Source: JAVVHE01 sp038238915
GTDB taxonomy: Bacteria > Pseudomonadota > Alphaproteobacteria > Sphingomonadales > Sphingomonadaceae
Direction of reading: 5' to 3'
Assembly (NCBI GenBank): GCA_038238915.1
Contig: JBBSFH010000009.1
Span: forward strand, 65,084-129,083
DNA: 64,000 bases
A model generated the notes under the pieces. It ran no database searches, was not told the DNA's origin, and saw only the letters and a list, made by a program, of their open reading frames with translations. Of this stretch, positions 17,343 through 25,121 are shown one piece after another; position 1 is the stretch's first letter; every line of letters starts with the position of its first letter. The position numbers were made by a program, and so were the translations under genes.

Positions 17343-17633
17343 ATGATGTCCAATCTCGAGCGGCTCGCGCATATGGCCAACCAGATCGCGCGCAATTTCG
17401 CGGTGCATGGCGACGCCGCCGCTATCCGCGCCACCGCCGACCACATCGCGAGCTTCTGGGATCCGCGCATGAAGGCCCAGGCATTCCAGCTTGTCCACGG
17501 CGCGAGCGACAACCTCGGCCCGGTCGCAGCGGCGGCGCTGGTGATGTTGCGCGATCGCGGCGCTCCCGCGCACCAGTCGCAGGCGACCACATTTGGGTCC
17601 GTGAATGATGCGGGCGCATCCGATGCGGGATAA
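17343..17633 (+). CDS. fdsD: Formate dehydrogenase subunit delta
   Basis: FdsD is a small protein encoded with fdsGBA and needed for a fully active enzyme, probably in maturation. The 96-residue product matches the family: an N-terminal helix (NLERLAHMANQIARNF), the conserved HIASFWDPRMKAQ and GPVAAAALVMLRDR. It starts eight bases after the fdsA stop; either of two adjacent ATGs could be used. The last 20 or so residues are low-complexity and not conserved. The 51-base gap to fdhD holds no recognised signal. Confidence 0.9.
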   Translation: MMSNLERLAHMANQIARNFAVHGDAAAIRATADHIASFWDPRMKAQAFQLVHGASDNLGPVAAAALVMLRDRGAPAHQSQATTFGSVNDAGASDAG

Positions 17634-17684
17634 GCGTGCAACCGGTTTTGGCTCCCTGAATCATTCGAGCAGCCCGCCATCGCA

Positions 17685-18473
17685 ATGAGCGAAGTGACCT
17701 TCGACCGCATCAAAGTTGGCGGCGAGAAACAGCCGGTCACGCGCGAGATCGCCGAGGAAGCGCCGGTCGCGCTCGAATTCAATGGGCTCGGCTATGCGGT
17801 ATTGATGGCCACTCCCGCCGATCTTGTCGATCTGGCGTACGGCTTCGCGCTCGCCGATCGCCTGATCGATACCGCCGCCGACATCAAGGACGTGGAAATC
17901 CACCCCACGCCTTCGGGCCACATCGTGCGGACATTCCTCGCCGAGCGGTGCCGCCCCCGACTCCTTGATCGTGTTCGGCACCGTACCTCGGACTCGTCGT
18001 GCGGCCTATGCGGGATCGAGAACCTCGAACAGGCGATGCGCCCGCTGCCGCGATCGGTCGGCGGCGGGCACGCCCCCGAACGCGCCATATTCGCCGCGCT
18101 CGCCGCGCTGGCCCGGCACCAGCCGCTCAACCGCTCAACGGGCGCAGTCCACGCGGCTGCCTGGTGTGATGCAGAAGGCGGCGTGCAGCGCGTCCGCGAG
18201 GATGTCGGTCGCCACAATGCGTTCGACAAGCTGATCGGCTCGATGCTTCGCGCCGGGGACGCTTGGGACGTCGGCTTCGCGCTTCTGAGCTCGCGCTGCT
18301 CCTACGAACTGGTCGAGAAGGCCGTGCTCGCGGGCTGCCCGATGCTGGTCACGATCTCGGCACCGACAAGCCTCGCCGTCACGCGCGCGCGCGAGGCGGG
18401 GCTACGGCTGATCGTGCTCGCACGTCCGGACGCGCTGCTGGTCTTGACCCCCGGGCGCGAGGCGGGCGCGTGA
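17685..18473 (+). CDS. fdhD: Formate dehydrogenase accessory sulfurtransferase
   Basis: FdhD transfers sulfur from a cysteine desulfurase to the molybdenum cofactor before its insertion into formate dehydrogenase. The 262-residue protein has the catalytic cysteine pair in SSCGLCGIENLEQ, the VREDVGRHNAFDKLIGS segment and the C-terminal GCPMLVTISAPTSLAVTRA, all family hallmarks. Its position directly after fdsD ties it to the Fds enzyme. The stop overlaps the mobA GTG as GTGA. Confidence 0.95.
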   Translation: MSEVTFDRIKVGGEKQPVTREIAEEAPVALEFNGLGYAVLMATPADLVDLAYGFALADRLIDTAADIKDVEIHPTPSGHIVRTFLAERCRPRLLDRVRHRTSDSSCGLCGIENLEQAMRPLPRSVGGGHAPERAIFAALAALARHQPLNRSTGAVHAAAWCDAEGGVQRVREDVGRHNAFDKLIGSMLRAGDAWDVGFALLSSRCSYELVEKAVLAGCPMLVTISAPTSLAVTRAREAGLRLIVLARPDALLVLTPGREAGA

Positions 18474-19021
18474 CCGGCCTGCTCGGCGCGATCCTCTCCG
18501 GCGGGCGCGCGACGCGCTTCGGATCAGACAAAGCGCTGGCGCTGTATCGCGGCCAGCCGCTCATGGCGCATGTTGCGGCCTGGCTGCGGCCACAGGTCGA
18601 CGAGCTGGTTCTTTGTGGCGGCGAGGCGATCCTGCCGGGCGTGCCCCGTCTGGAGGATCGGCCGGGACCGGGACTGGGGCCCCTGGGCGGCCTGTGCGCT
18701 GCGCTGTGGCGCGCCGACGCTGCGGGCATCTCGACTGTCGTCAGCGTCGGCTGCGACACACCGCTGCTGCCGCCCGATCTCGTCGCACGACTTCGTACCG
18801 CCGGTCCGGCCGCCTATGTCGCGGAGATGCCGCTCATCGGTTTGTGGCCCGTGGAGACCGCCACACTCCTCGATCGACGCCTGGCCCAAGACGAAGATCG
18901 CTCAATGCGCGGGTGGGCGCGGGAAGTGGGTGCGGTCGCGGTGTCGCTGCGAACACCGATCGCCAACATCAACAGCCCCGCCGACCTGCTGGCGCTGGAG
19001 AGCCTCGACGCGCGACCCTGA
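18470..19021 (+). CDS. mobA: Molybdenum cofactor guanylyltransferase
   Basis: MobA attaches GMP to the molybdopterin cofactor, producing the MGD form required by FdsA. The 183-residue protein has the nucleotide-binding N-terminus AILSGGRATRFGSDKALA, a DRPGPGLGPLGGL segment and GCDTPLLPPDLV with the metal-binding Asp. It starts at a GTG overlapping the fdhD stop; the longer frame upstream is fdhD out of frame. As the last intact gene of the run it completes the set for cofactor attachment and sulfuration. A HlyD-type fragment begins seven bases after its stop. Confidence 0.9.
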   Translation: MTGLLGAILSGGRATRFGSDKALALYRGQPLMAHVAAWLRPQVDELVLCGGEAILPGVPRLEDRPGPGLGPLGGLCAALWRADAAGISTVVSVGCDTPLLPPDLVARLRTAGPAAYVAEMPLIGLWPVETATLLDRRLAQDEDRSMRGWAREVGAVAVSLRTPIANINSPADLLALESLDARP

Positions 19022-19027
19022 TTCAAG

Positions 19028-19369
19028 ATGATCGAGACGCGCGTCAGCCCGCGCGACATCGGCTTCCCCCATCCCGGCCAGCACGCGACCGTCAAGCTCA
19101 CCGCCTATGATTACGCGGTCTATGGTGGGCTGAGCGGCGTGGTCGAGCGTGTCTCGCCCGATGCGGTGATCGACGAGACGGCGAAGGAGAGTTTCTACAC
19201 CGTGCGCATCGTCACCCGCGATCTGCTGCGCGACGGCGAGGGCAACCCGCTGCCGATCGTGCCCGGCATGATCGCCGAGGTCGACGTGCTCGGCCAGCCG
19301 CGAACCGCGATGTTGTACCTGCTCACGCCGCTAGACCGAGTGCGCGACACCGCCATGCGCGAGCGGTGA
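19028..19369 (+). pseudogene. C-terminal fragment of a type I secretion membrane-fusion protein (HlyD family)
   Basis: The 113-residue frame reads like the last quarter of an HlyD-family adaptor, normally about 400-450 residues. VSPRDIGFPHPGQHATVKLT, AYDYAVYGGLSGVVERVSPD and LPIVPGMIAEVDVL match the end of the beta-barrel region, and it ends in YLLTPLDRVRDTAMRER. The N-terminal membrane helix, coiled coil and lipoyl parts are absent, because mobA occupies the DNA immediately upstream. It is most simply a remnant left by a deletion or insertion that joined mobA to a former secretion locus. An in-frame ATG near the mobA stop means a short peptide could still be made. Confidence 0.75.
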
Positions 19370-19404
19370 GAAGGCGGGACGATTATGCCCCACCGAAGCG
19401 GACC

Positions 19405-20493
19405 TCAAGCGAACCGAGAACTCAGGAACGCCAGCACCGCCGCCTCCTCGGCGTGCAGGCCGTCCTCCTCCCCGGCCGTACGCGCGAAACCATCGGCGAT
19501 GGTTAGCGCCAGCGCTTTGTCCAAGTATGCGCCGACGATTTCGGGATGCACATAGCATTTGCGGCAGATTGTGGGCGTGTTGCCCAGTCTGGCCGAGACA
19601 CCCGCGATCGCCGCCTTCACATTCTGCTTCGCGGCGCCCTGCGTTTCGAACGCATCAAACCCAGTCAGTGCGGTCGCGGCGAGCACCGTCCCCGCCCAGG
19701 TGCGAAAGTCCTTCGCAGTCACGGCTGTGCCAGCGATTTCGCGCAGATAGGCGTTCACCTCCGACGAGCCGACCGCGTGCGTCGCGCCGTCAGCGCTGAG
19801 ATATTGGAACAGCGATTGGCCGGGGAGATCCTGCATCGACTTGACCAGCCGCGCGATCCGTCGATCCCTGAGCTTCAGGTTCCAGGCCTTGCCGCTTTTG
19901 CCCTTGAACCGGAAGCGCAGTTCGGAGCCCTCGATCGCGACATGGCGGTTGCGCAGAGTCGTCAGCCCGAAGCTGGCGTTCGTCTTGGCGTATTCATCAT
20001 TGCCCACACGGATCAGCGTGGTTTCGAGTAGATACACGATCGTCGCGAGCACCTTTTCGCGCGGCGTTCCAGCCAAGCGCATGTGCGTTTCGATCGCCCG
20101 GCGGATGCGGGGCAATGCGCGCGCGAAATCGAGCATGTGCGCGAACTTGTTGCCGTCGCGCACCGCGCGGAAATCGGCGTGATACCGGTATTGTCGGCGC
20201 CCACGCGCGTCGCGGCCGGTCGCTTGCAGATGTCCACGTGGGTCGGCGCAGATCCACACATCGGTGTAGGCGGGCGGGATCGCGAGTTTGGCAATGCGAT
20301 CCAGCGTGGCGGCATCGCGCACGCGCCGTCCGCCGGGGTGACGGTAGGTCCACGCGTCGCCATCACGTTCGCACGTGATCCCGGGATCGGTTGCGTGGAC
20401 GTAGAGGAGGCCAACGGCCTGCGCCGCCTCCTCGGGGGCCACCGTGTTGGCTTCGGTATCGGAGGCGGACGTTACGGCGACGGTATCGAGCAT
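19405..20493 (-). CDS. DNA topoisomerase IB
   Basis: A eukaryote/poxvirus-type topoisomerase IB, which relaxes supercoils through a 3'-phosphotyrosyl bond. The 362-residue protein has an N-terminal domain with the RHPGGRRVRDAATLDRI and IPPAYTDVWICADPRGHLQA segments. The catalytic domain carries RFKGKSGKAWNLKL, VTAKDFRTWAGTVLAA and the C-terminal KCYVHPEIVGAYL with the candidate active-site Tyr. The ATG at 20493 is preferred; an in-frame GTG five codons upstream is possible and neither has a strong ribosome-binding site. It ends 35 bases from the convergent HlyD fragment. Confidence 0.92.
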   Translation of the reverse strand: MLDTVAVTSASDTEANTVAPEEAAQAVGLLYVHATDPGITCERDGDAWTYRHPGGRRVRDAATLDRIAKLAIPPAYTDVWICADPRGHLQATGRDARGRRQYRYHADFRAVRDGNKFAHMLDFARALPRIRRAIETHMRLAGTPREKVLATIVYLLETTLIRVGNDEYAKTNASFGLTTLRNRHVAIEGSELRFRFKGKSGKAWNLKLRDRRIARLVKSMQDLPGQSLFQYLSADGATHAVGSSEVNAYLREIAGTAVTAKDFRTWAGTVLAATALTGFDAFETQGAAKQNVKAAIAGVSARLGNTPTICRKCYVHPEIVGAYLDKALALTIADGFARTAGEEDGLHAEEAAVLAFLSSRFA

Positions 20494-20543
20494 TGCGGTG
20501 GAGCGCACGGGCGGGTCGCGCGGTTCCGTAACAGGGCTGCAGA

Positions 20544-21059
20544 TCAGATGCGACGTTCCGCCGCCTCGCGCAGGATGTCGTATGCCGCCTGCACCGCCTC
20601 GAACCGGCCACGCGCGCCCGCATCGCCTGGATTGGCATCGGGATGGTGAATTTTGGCGAGCCGCCGGTGCGCGGTCTTGACCGCCGCCTCGTCGGCTTCC
20701 TCATTGAGTTCGAGCACGCGCAGCGCGTCGCGCTCGGCGCGCGGGCGCGTGCCTTCCTCCGCCCATGCCCAGTGGCTGGCGCGGCGGAAACCACCCGCGC
20801 GCGCTTCCTCCTTCGCGTGTTCGGCGGCGGCTTCCGCGCTCAGCCCATCGAAATAATTCCAGCGCGCATTGTATTCAGCCGCGTGTGCCGCGCAGAAATA
20901 CCAGCGGTCAGGCCGGTTGGGCACCTTGGGCGCGGGGCAGTCGCCAGGCGAAGTGCAACCATGGCGATCACACAGGCGCACCTTGGCCGCCTCGCGCGCC
21001 TGACCGTAGTCGCGCCAGCGCGGAAATCCCCAATCAAGTTCGCGCGAGCGGCGGGCCAT
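20544..21059 (-). CDS. J-domain (DnaJ-like) protein
   Basis: A 171-residue protein with a J domain at its C-terminus: LRVLELNEEADEAAVKTAHR, then RRLAKIHHPDANPGD with the His-Pro-Asp motif that stimulates Hsp70 ATPase. The N-terminal half has several Cys and His residues (LCDRHGCTSPGDCPAP and WYFCAAHAAEYN), suggesting a small metal-binding module. The ATG at 21059 has a strong AGGAGG six bases upstream. The longer frame to 21704 is the YggS gene read backwards. It follows topoisomerase IB on the same strand. Confidence 0.88.
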   Translation of the reverse strand: MARRSRELDWGFPRWRDYGQAREAAKVRLCDRHGCTSPGDCPAPKVPNRPDRWYFCAAHAAEYNARWNYFDGLSAEAAAEHAKEEARAGGFRRASHWAWAEEGTRPRAERDALRVLELNEEADEAAVKTAHRRLAKIHHPDANPGDAGARGRFEAVQAAYDILREAAERRI

Positions 21060-21138
21060 CCGGGGCCTCCTATGGGGCGCGAGCGCCCAAGTCACGTGGA
21101 GGTTGCGCGCAGGCGCGGTTGCGGGCCAAGGCGCGCAC

Positions 21139-21786
21139 ATGGAAGCCGTGGATCGATTGGACGAAGTGCGCGAGCGGATTGCGCGCGCGGCAAGGCTGGC
21201 GGGGCGCGATCCGGCCGATGTGACGCTGATCGCGGTCAGCAAGACGCACGGTGAGGACGCGATTATCCCACTGCTCGAAGCGGGGCACCGTGATTTCGGC
21301 GAAAACCGGGTGGCCGAGGCAGCGGCGAAATGGCCCATGCTCAAGGCGGCGTTTCCGGGCGTCCGGTTGCATCTCGTCGGCCAGCTCCAGTCGAACAAGG
21401 CGGCCGAAGCGGCGGTGCTGTTCGATGTCGTGCACAGTCTCGATCGGTCCTCGCTGATCGCCGCAATGGCGCGCGTGCCCGAGCGTCCCGCGCTGTTCGC
21501 GCAGGTGAACATCGGTGCGGAGGAACAGAAGGGCGGTTGCGCGCTCGACGCGCTGCCCGCGCTGCTGGCAGCGGCGTATACGGCAGGGCTGGCAATTGAT
21601 GGGCTGATGGCGGTGCCGCCCGAGGGAATCGAGGCTGCGCCCTTCTTCGCGCTGCTCGCCAAAAGCGCGCGAGAGCACGGATTGCGCGGTCTCAGCATGG
21701 GCATGTCCGGAGACTTCGAGACGGCGGTGATGCTGGGGGCGACGCATGTGCGCGTCGGCTCGGCACTGTTCGGCGCGCGGGGTTAG
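21139..21786 (+). CDS. YggS-family pyridoxal-phosphate homeostasis protein
   Basis: A 215-residue single-domain protein of the YggS/PROSC family, which binds PLP without known catalysis and affects vitamin B6 and amino-acid balance. VTLIAVSKTHGEDAIIPLLE carries the PLP-binding Lys, followed by GHRDFGENRVAEA, LHLVGQLQSNKA and the phosphate-binding GLSMGMSGDFETAV. The start at 21139 (MEAVDRL) fits the family; the frame extends 12 codons further. It is divergent from the J-domain gene and its stop overlaps that of the prepilin peptidase by 4 nt. Confidence 0.93.
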   Translation: MEAVDRLDEVRERIARAARLAGRDPADVTLIAVSKTHGEDAIIPLLEAGHRDFGENRVAEAAAKWPMLKAAFPGVRLHLVGQLQSNKAAEAAVLFDVVHSLDRSSLIAAMARVPERPALFAQVNIGAEEQKGGCALDALPALLAAAYTAGLAIDGLMAVPPEGIEAAPFFALLAKSAREHGLRGLSMGMSGDFETAVMLGATHVRVGSALFGARG

Positions 21787-22574
21787 CCGGGCGCGCCCGT
21801 CAGCCAGACCAGCCACATCGCCAGCGCCATATGCGCGCCGAACGGGATGCGCGCGGGTTCGCCGTTGGGAGACCGCGCGAGGAGCGCCTGGACGATGCCG
21901 GTAAGCGCGGCGATCAGCACAACCAGCGGCAGGCCCATCCACCCCACCCACGCGCCTGCGGCGGCGAGCAGCGGAGGATCGCCCTCCCCCAGCCCCTCGC
22001 GGCCCCGCAGCCGCTTGTATGTCTCGCCAAGCGCGGCGAGCACCGCCCACCCTGCCACCGCTCCGATCGCTGCGTCGCGCAGCGCCTCGCGTCCGAGCAT
22101 CGCGGCAACCGCGAGCCCGGCGGCGGCAAGGCCCCAGCCGCCGATCCGCGGCAGCCACATCGCGCGCAGATCGAGCAACGCGAGCAGCAGCAGCGCCCAG
22201 CCGAACAGCGCACCCGCGAGCGCGAGCATGTCCGGAACCAGCATCGCGCTCGCCACGCCGATAACCAGCCCCGCTGTTTCCGCCAGCGGCAAGCGCACGG
22301 GGATACGAGTGCCGCACCCGCGACAGCGGCCGCGAAGGAGCAGCCAGCTCAACAGCGGCACCATATCGAGCGGGCGCAACACGCGCGCACACGCGTCGCA
22401 GCGGCTGCGCGCGGTAAAGACTGGCGAGCGTGCGATCAGCCGATCGGCGGTGGCGGCGACGAAACTGCCTACGAACGGTCCCGCGAGCGCAACCATCAGC
22501 GGCAGAGCGGCGGGCGGGAGGATCAGACCGTCCCGCGATAGAGCGGGCGCACGCCCGGCCGCGATGGTACCCAA
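21783..22574 (-). CDS. A24-family prepilin peptidase
   Basis: A polytopic membrane protein of up to 263 residues resembling type IV prepilin leader peptidases/methylases. It has an N-terminal GPFVGSFVAATADRLIARSP, the zinc-type cysteine pairs CDAC and CRGC of bifunctional enzymes, several hydrophobic helices, an Asp in LLDLRAMWLP and a second in GEGDPPLL. The usual GxGDxK motif lacks its Lys here. The start is uncertain: TTG at 22574 opens the frame and an ATG at 22496 begins close to the first helix. No pilin or pilus assembly gene is in the window. Confidence 0.8.
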   Translation of the reverse strand: MGTIAAGRAPALSRDGLILPPAALPLMVALAGPFVGSFVAATADRLIARSPVFTARSRCDACARVLRPLDMVPLLSWLLLRGRCRGCGTRIPVRLPLAETAGLVIGVASAMLVPDMLALAGALFGWALLLLALLDLRAMWLPRIGGWGLAAAGLAVAAMLGREALRDAAIGAVAGWAVLAALGETYKRLRGREGLGEGDPPLLAAAGAWVGWMGLPLVVLIAALTGIVQALLARSPNGEPARIPFGAHMALAMWLVWLTGAPG

Positions 22575-22720
22575 ACGCGCTCGGTGCTCTCGCTGACGAT
22601 CATCTCTCGCCTCGCATGCGGCCGTGACGCTTCAGGAACCGCGCCGGCCCCGCCAATAGTCGTCCGGTCGCAGCGCCGCAACGCTGGTTCCGGCAAGCCA
22701 CCCATGCCAAAGCACAGGCC

Positions 22721-25045
22721 ATGCGCGAGAAAGAGTTGCGGCTGGCCTTGGTGTGCTACGGCGGGGTCAGCCTCGCCATCTACATGCACGGCGTCACCAA
22801 GGAAATCTGGAAGCTGTTGCGCGCGAGCCGCGCCTTCCACGACAGCGGTCCGGACACGCTTAGCGACAGTGAACGCGTCTATCATGACGCGCTGATTGCG
22901 ATCGGGGAGACGCAGCAGCTCCAGGTCATCGTCGATATCGTGGCGGGATCGTCCGCAGGTGGGATCAACGCGGTCTTCCTCGCGCACGCGATCGCCTCCG
23001 GCCAGGATTTCGGCGCGCTGACCGAACTGTGGCTGACCGAGGCGGATGTCGATCGCCTGCTCGATCCCGATGCCAAGCCAACGTCGCGCTGGTCCAAGGT
23101 GTATGCCGAGCCGCTGATCTGGATGGCGGGCCGCCGCTATGCCGAATTGTTCGAGGAGGTGGAGCCCGATACGCGCGAGGAAGTGCGCGGGCGGCTGAGC
23201 CGTCTGATCCGCAGCCGCTGGTTCGAGCCGCCGTTTTCGGGCGCGAATTTCACGCGCGATATTCTGAAAGCGTTCGCCGCGATGGCGGCCTCGCCAGCCG
23301 ACGGCCCGCTGGTACCGCCGGGGCTGCCGCTCGATCTGTTCGTCACGGTCACCGATTTTCATGGGCATCCCGAACGATTGAAGCTGCATTCGCCTGGCGA
23401 AGTGGTCGAAACCGAATATCGTCTGGTGCTCGGCTTCCACGATAAGGGCCACGAGTGCGAGCGTAGCCTTGGGGAAATCCCCGAACTCGTCCTCGCGGCG
23501 CGCGCCACCGCCTCGATCCCGGGAATTTTCCCCGCGCTTCAGCTTGCCGAAATCGACACCGAGCTTGAAGCACGCGGGGAAACATGGCCGGGCCGAGCGG
23601 CGTTTCTCGAGCGCATCTTCCCTAGCCGCGTCGCGGGGGGCGAAGATCTGTCGCAGATCGCGCTGGTGGACGGCGGCGTGCTCGATAATGCGCCGTTCAG
23701 GCCCGCGATCAATGCGCTCAAGGATCGCCCCGCCAACCGCGAGGTCGATCGGCGCGTGTTGTTCATCGATCCGACGCCGGGCAAATCGGCGATCCGCCTG
23801 CGTTCGGGCACGCCACCCGGCGCACCGGGCTTCTTTACCAATATCTTCCGGTCCTTGTCGGACATCCCGCGTGAACAGCCGATCCGGGACAGCCTCGATT
23901 CGCTGCATGCGATCTCGCGGCGCACCAAACGCCTGCGCTATGTCATCGATGGCATGCGGCCTGCGGTCGAGGCGGCGATCGCCAACGCGTTCGGCCCGGG
24001 ACTGGCGCTGCACGCGCTCACGCCCGAGCGGCTGGCGGGGCTGCGTGCCGGGGCGCACACCTTGGCCGCGCGCGAGAGCGGCTTTGCCTATCCCGCGTAC
24101 GGCCAGCTCAAGCTCTCGGGCGTCGTCGAGAATGTTGCCGAGATTTTGATCGCGCTCGGCCACCACGACGCGCCGACTGGTGGCGTCGAGGCAGTGCGCG
24201 CCGCGCTCTGGGCGCACGTGCGCGCGCAGACCATCACCATGGTCGACGCTCCCGGCGATCCCGAAGCCGAACATGTGCCGTATGTGGCGTTCCTGCGGCG
24301 CTTTGACCTGCGGTTCCGCGTGCGGCGACTGCGCGCGCTGATCCGCGCGATGAACGATGTTGCCGCCGCGAGCCAGGGCACGGAGCGCGAGTCGCTCGAA
24401 GCGATCAAGCTCGATCTCTACGCGCTGCTCGCCCCGATACTCGCACGCGCGCAGCCCGAAAACCTGGGAGATCGTGCGGTGGCAGCAGCAGGATTGGCGC
24501 AGCAGAACCCCTCGGCCGCGCTCGACGCGCTCGGCGACGCGCTGGGGCTGCGCGCGCTCGATGCCGCGACCGATGCGGGACTTGTCGCAGTCCTCGAACG
24601 CGTGCCCCAGGCAGCCCGAGACGCACTCCTGACCGCGTATCTGGGCTTTCCCTTCTTCGACATCGCAACACTGCCGCTGCACCAGGACGACGGCAGCGAA
24701 GACAGCGACGAGATCAAGGTCGATCGCATCGCACCCGAGGATACGCATTTCCTGCGTCCGGGCGCGGGCAGTCTGAAGGGCGCGCGGCTGAACAGCTTCG
24801 CCGCCTTCTTCGCCCGCGCCTACCGCGAAAACGATTACCTCTGGGGCCGACTCCACGCCGCCGAGCGGCTGATCGACATCATGCTCTCGACATGGCCGGC
24901 CGAAGCGCGCCCGCCCGCCGATCTCGCAGACCGCCTCAAGGCGGCCGCGGCGGCGGCGATCCTCGACGACGAAGCACCGCGCCTGAGCGCGATCGCCGAT
25001 CTGATCGCGGCGCTACGCTACGATCTGGACCGGCGCGCGATCTGA
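22721..25045 (+). CDS. Patatin-like protein with DUF3376-type C-terminal region
   Basis: A 774-residue protein whose first 340 residues form a patatin-like acyl hydrolase domain. The oxyanion loop is YGGVSLAIYMHG, the nucleophile elbow is GSSAG at residues 76-80, and the dyad Asp317 is in LVDGGVLDNAPFRP. The rest matches the long bacterial patatin-like proteins with a DUF3376 tail and is mostly helical. No signal peptide is evident, so it is probably cytoplasmic or membrane-associated. It likely cleaves phospholipid or acyl esters, but the substrate is unknown. Its stop lies one base from the tRNA-Gln gene on the other strand. Confidence 0.88.
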   Translation: MREKELRLALVCYGGVSLAIYMHGVTKEIWKLLRASRAFHDSGPDTLSDSERVYHDALIAIGETQQLQVIVDIVAGSSAGGINAVFLAHAIASGQDFGALTELWLTEADVDRLLDPDAKPTSRWSKVYAEPLIWMAGRRYAELFEEVEPDTREEVRGRLSRLIRSRWFEPPFSGANFTRDILKAFAAMAASPADGPLVPPGLPLDLFVTVTDFHGHPERLKLHSPGEVVETEYRLVLGFHDKGHECERSLGEIPELVLAARATASIPGIFPALQLAEIDTELEARGETWPGRAAFLERIFPSRVAGGEDLSQIALVDGGVLDNAPFRPAINALKDRPANREVDRRVLFIDPTPGKSAIRLRSGTPPGAPGFFTNIFRSLSDIPREQPIRDSLDSLHAISRRTKRLRYVIDGMRPAVEAAIANAFGPGLALHALTPERLAGLRAGAHTLAARESGFAYPAYGQLKLSGVVENVAEILIALGHHDAPTGGVEAVRAALWAHVRAQTITMVDAPGDPEAEHVPYVAFLRRFDLRFRVRRLRALIRAMNDVAAASQGTERESLEAIKLDLYALLAPILARAQPENLGDRAVAAAGLAQQNPSAALDALGDALGLRALDAATDAGLVAVLERVPQAARDALLTAYLGFPFFDIATLPLHQDDGSEDSDEIKVDRIAPEDTHFLRPGAGSLKGARLNSFAAFFARAYRENDYLWGRLHAAERLIDIMLSTWPAEARPPADLADRLKAAAAAAILDDEAPRLSAIADLIAALRYDLDRRAI

Positions 25046-25046
25046 C

Positions 25047-25121
25047 TGGCTGGGGCACCAGGATTCGAACCTGGGAATGGCGGTACCAAAAACCGCTGCC
25101 TTACCGCTTGGCTATGCCCCA
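25047..25121 (-). tRNA. tRNA-Gln (anticodon TTG)
   Basis: The reverse strand folds as a complete tRNA with encoded CCA. The acceptor stem TGGGGCA pairs with TGCCCCA, the D arm is GCCAAGCGGTAAGGC, the anticodon stem is GCGGT/ACCGC with loop TTTTGGT (anticodon TTG), and the T arm is CCAGG-TTCGAAT-CCTGG. The weak U1-A72 pair is typical of tRNA-Gln. The upstream WecA-like gene on the same strand runs ten bases into its 5' end. Confidence 0.96.

Noticed and set aside
22523..24856. A 777-codon reverse-strand frame antisense to the patatin-like gene
   Set aside because: The plus-strand frame has the GSSAG and DGG catalytic motifs; the antisense product has no recognisable domain and a shadow-like composition.
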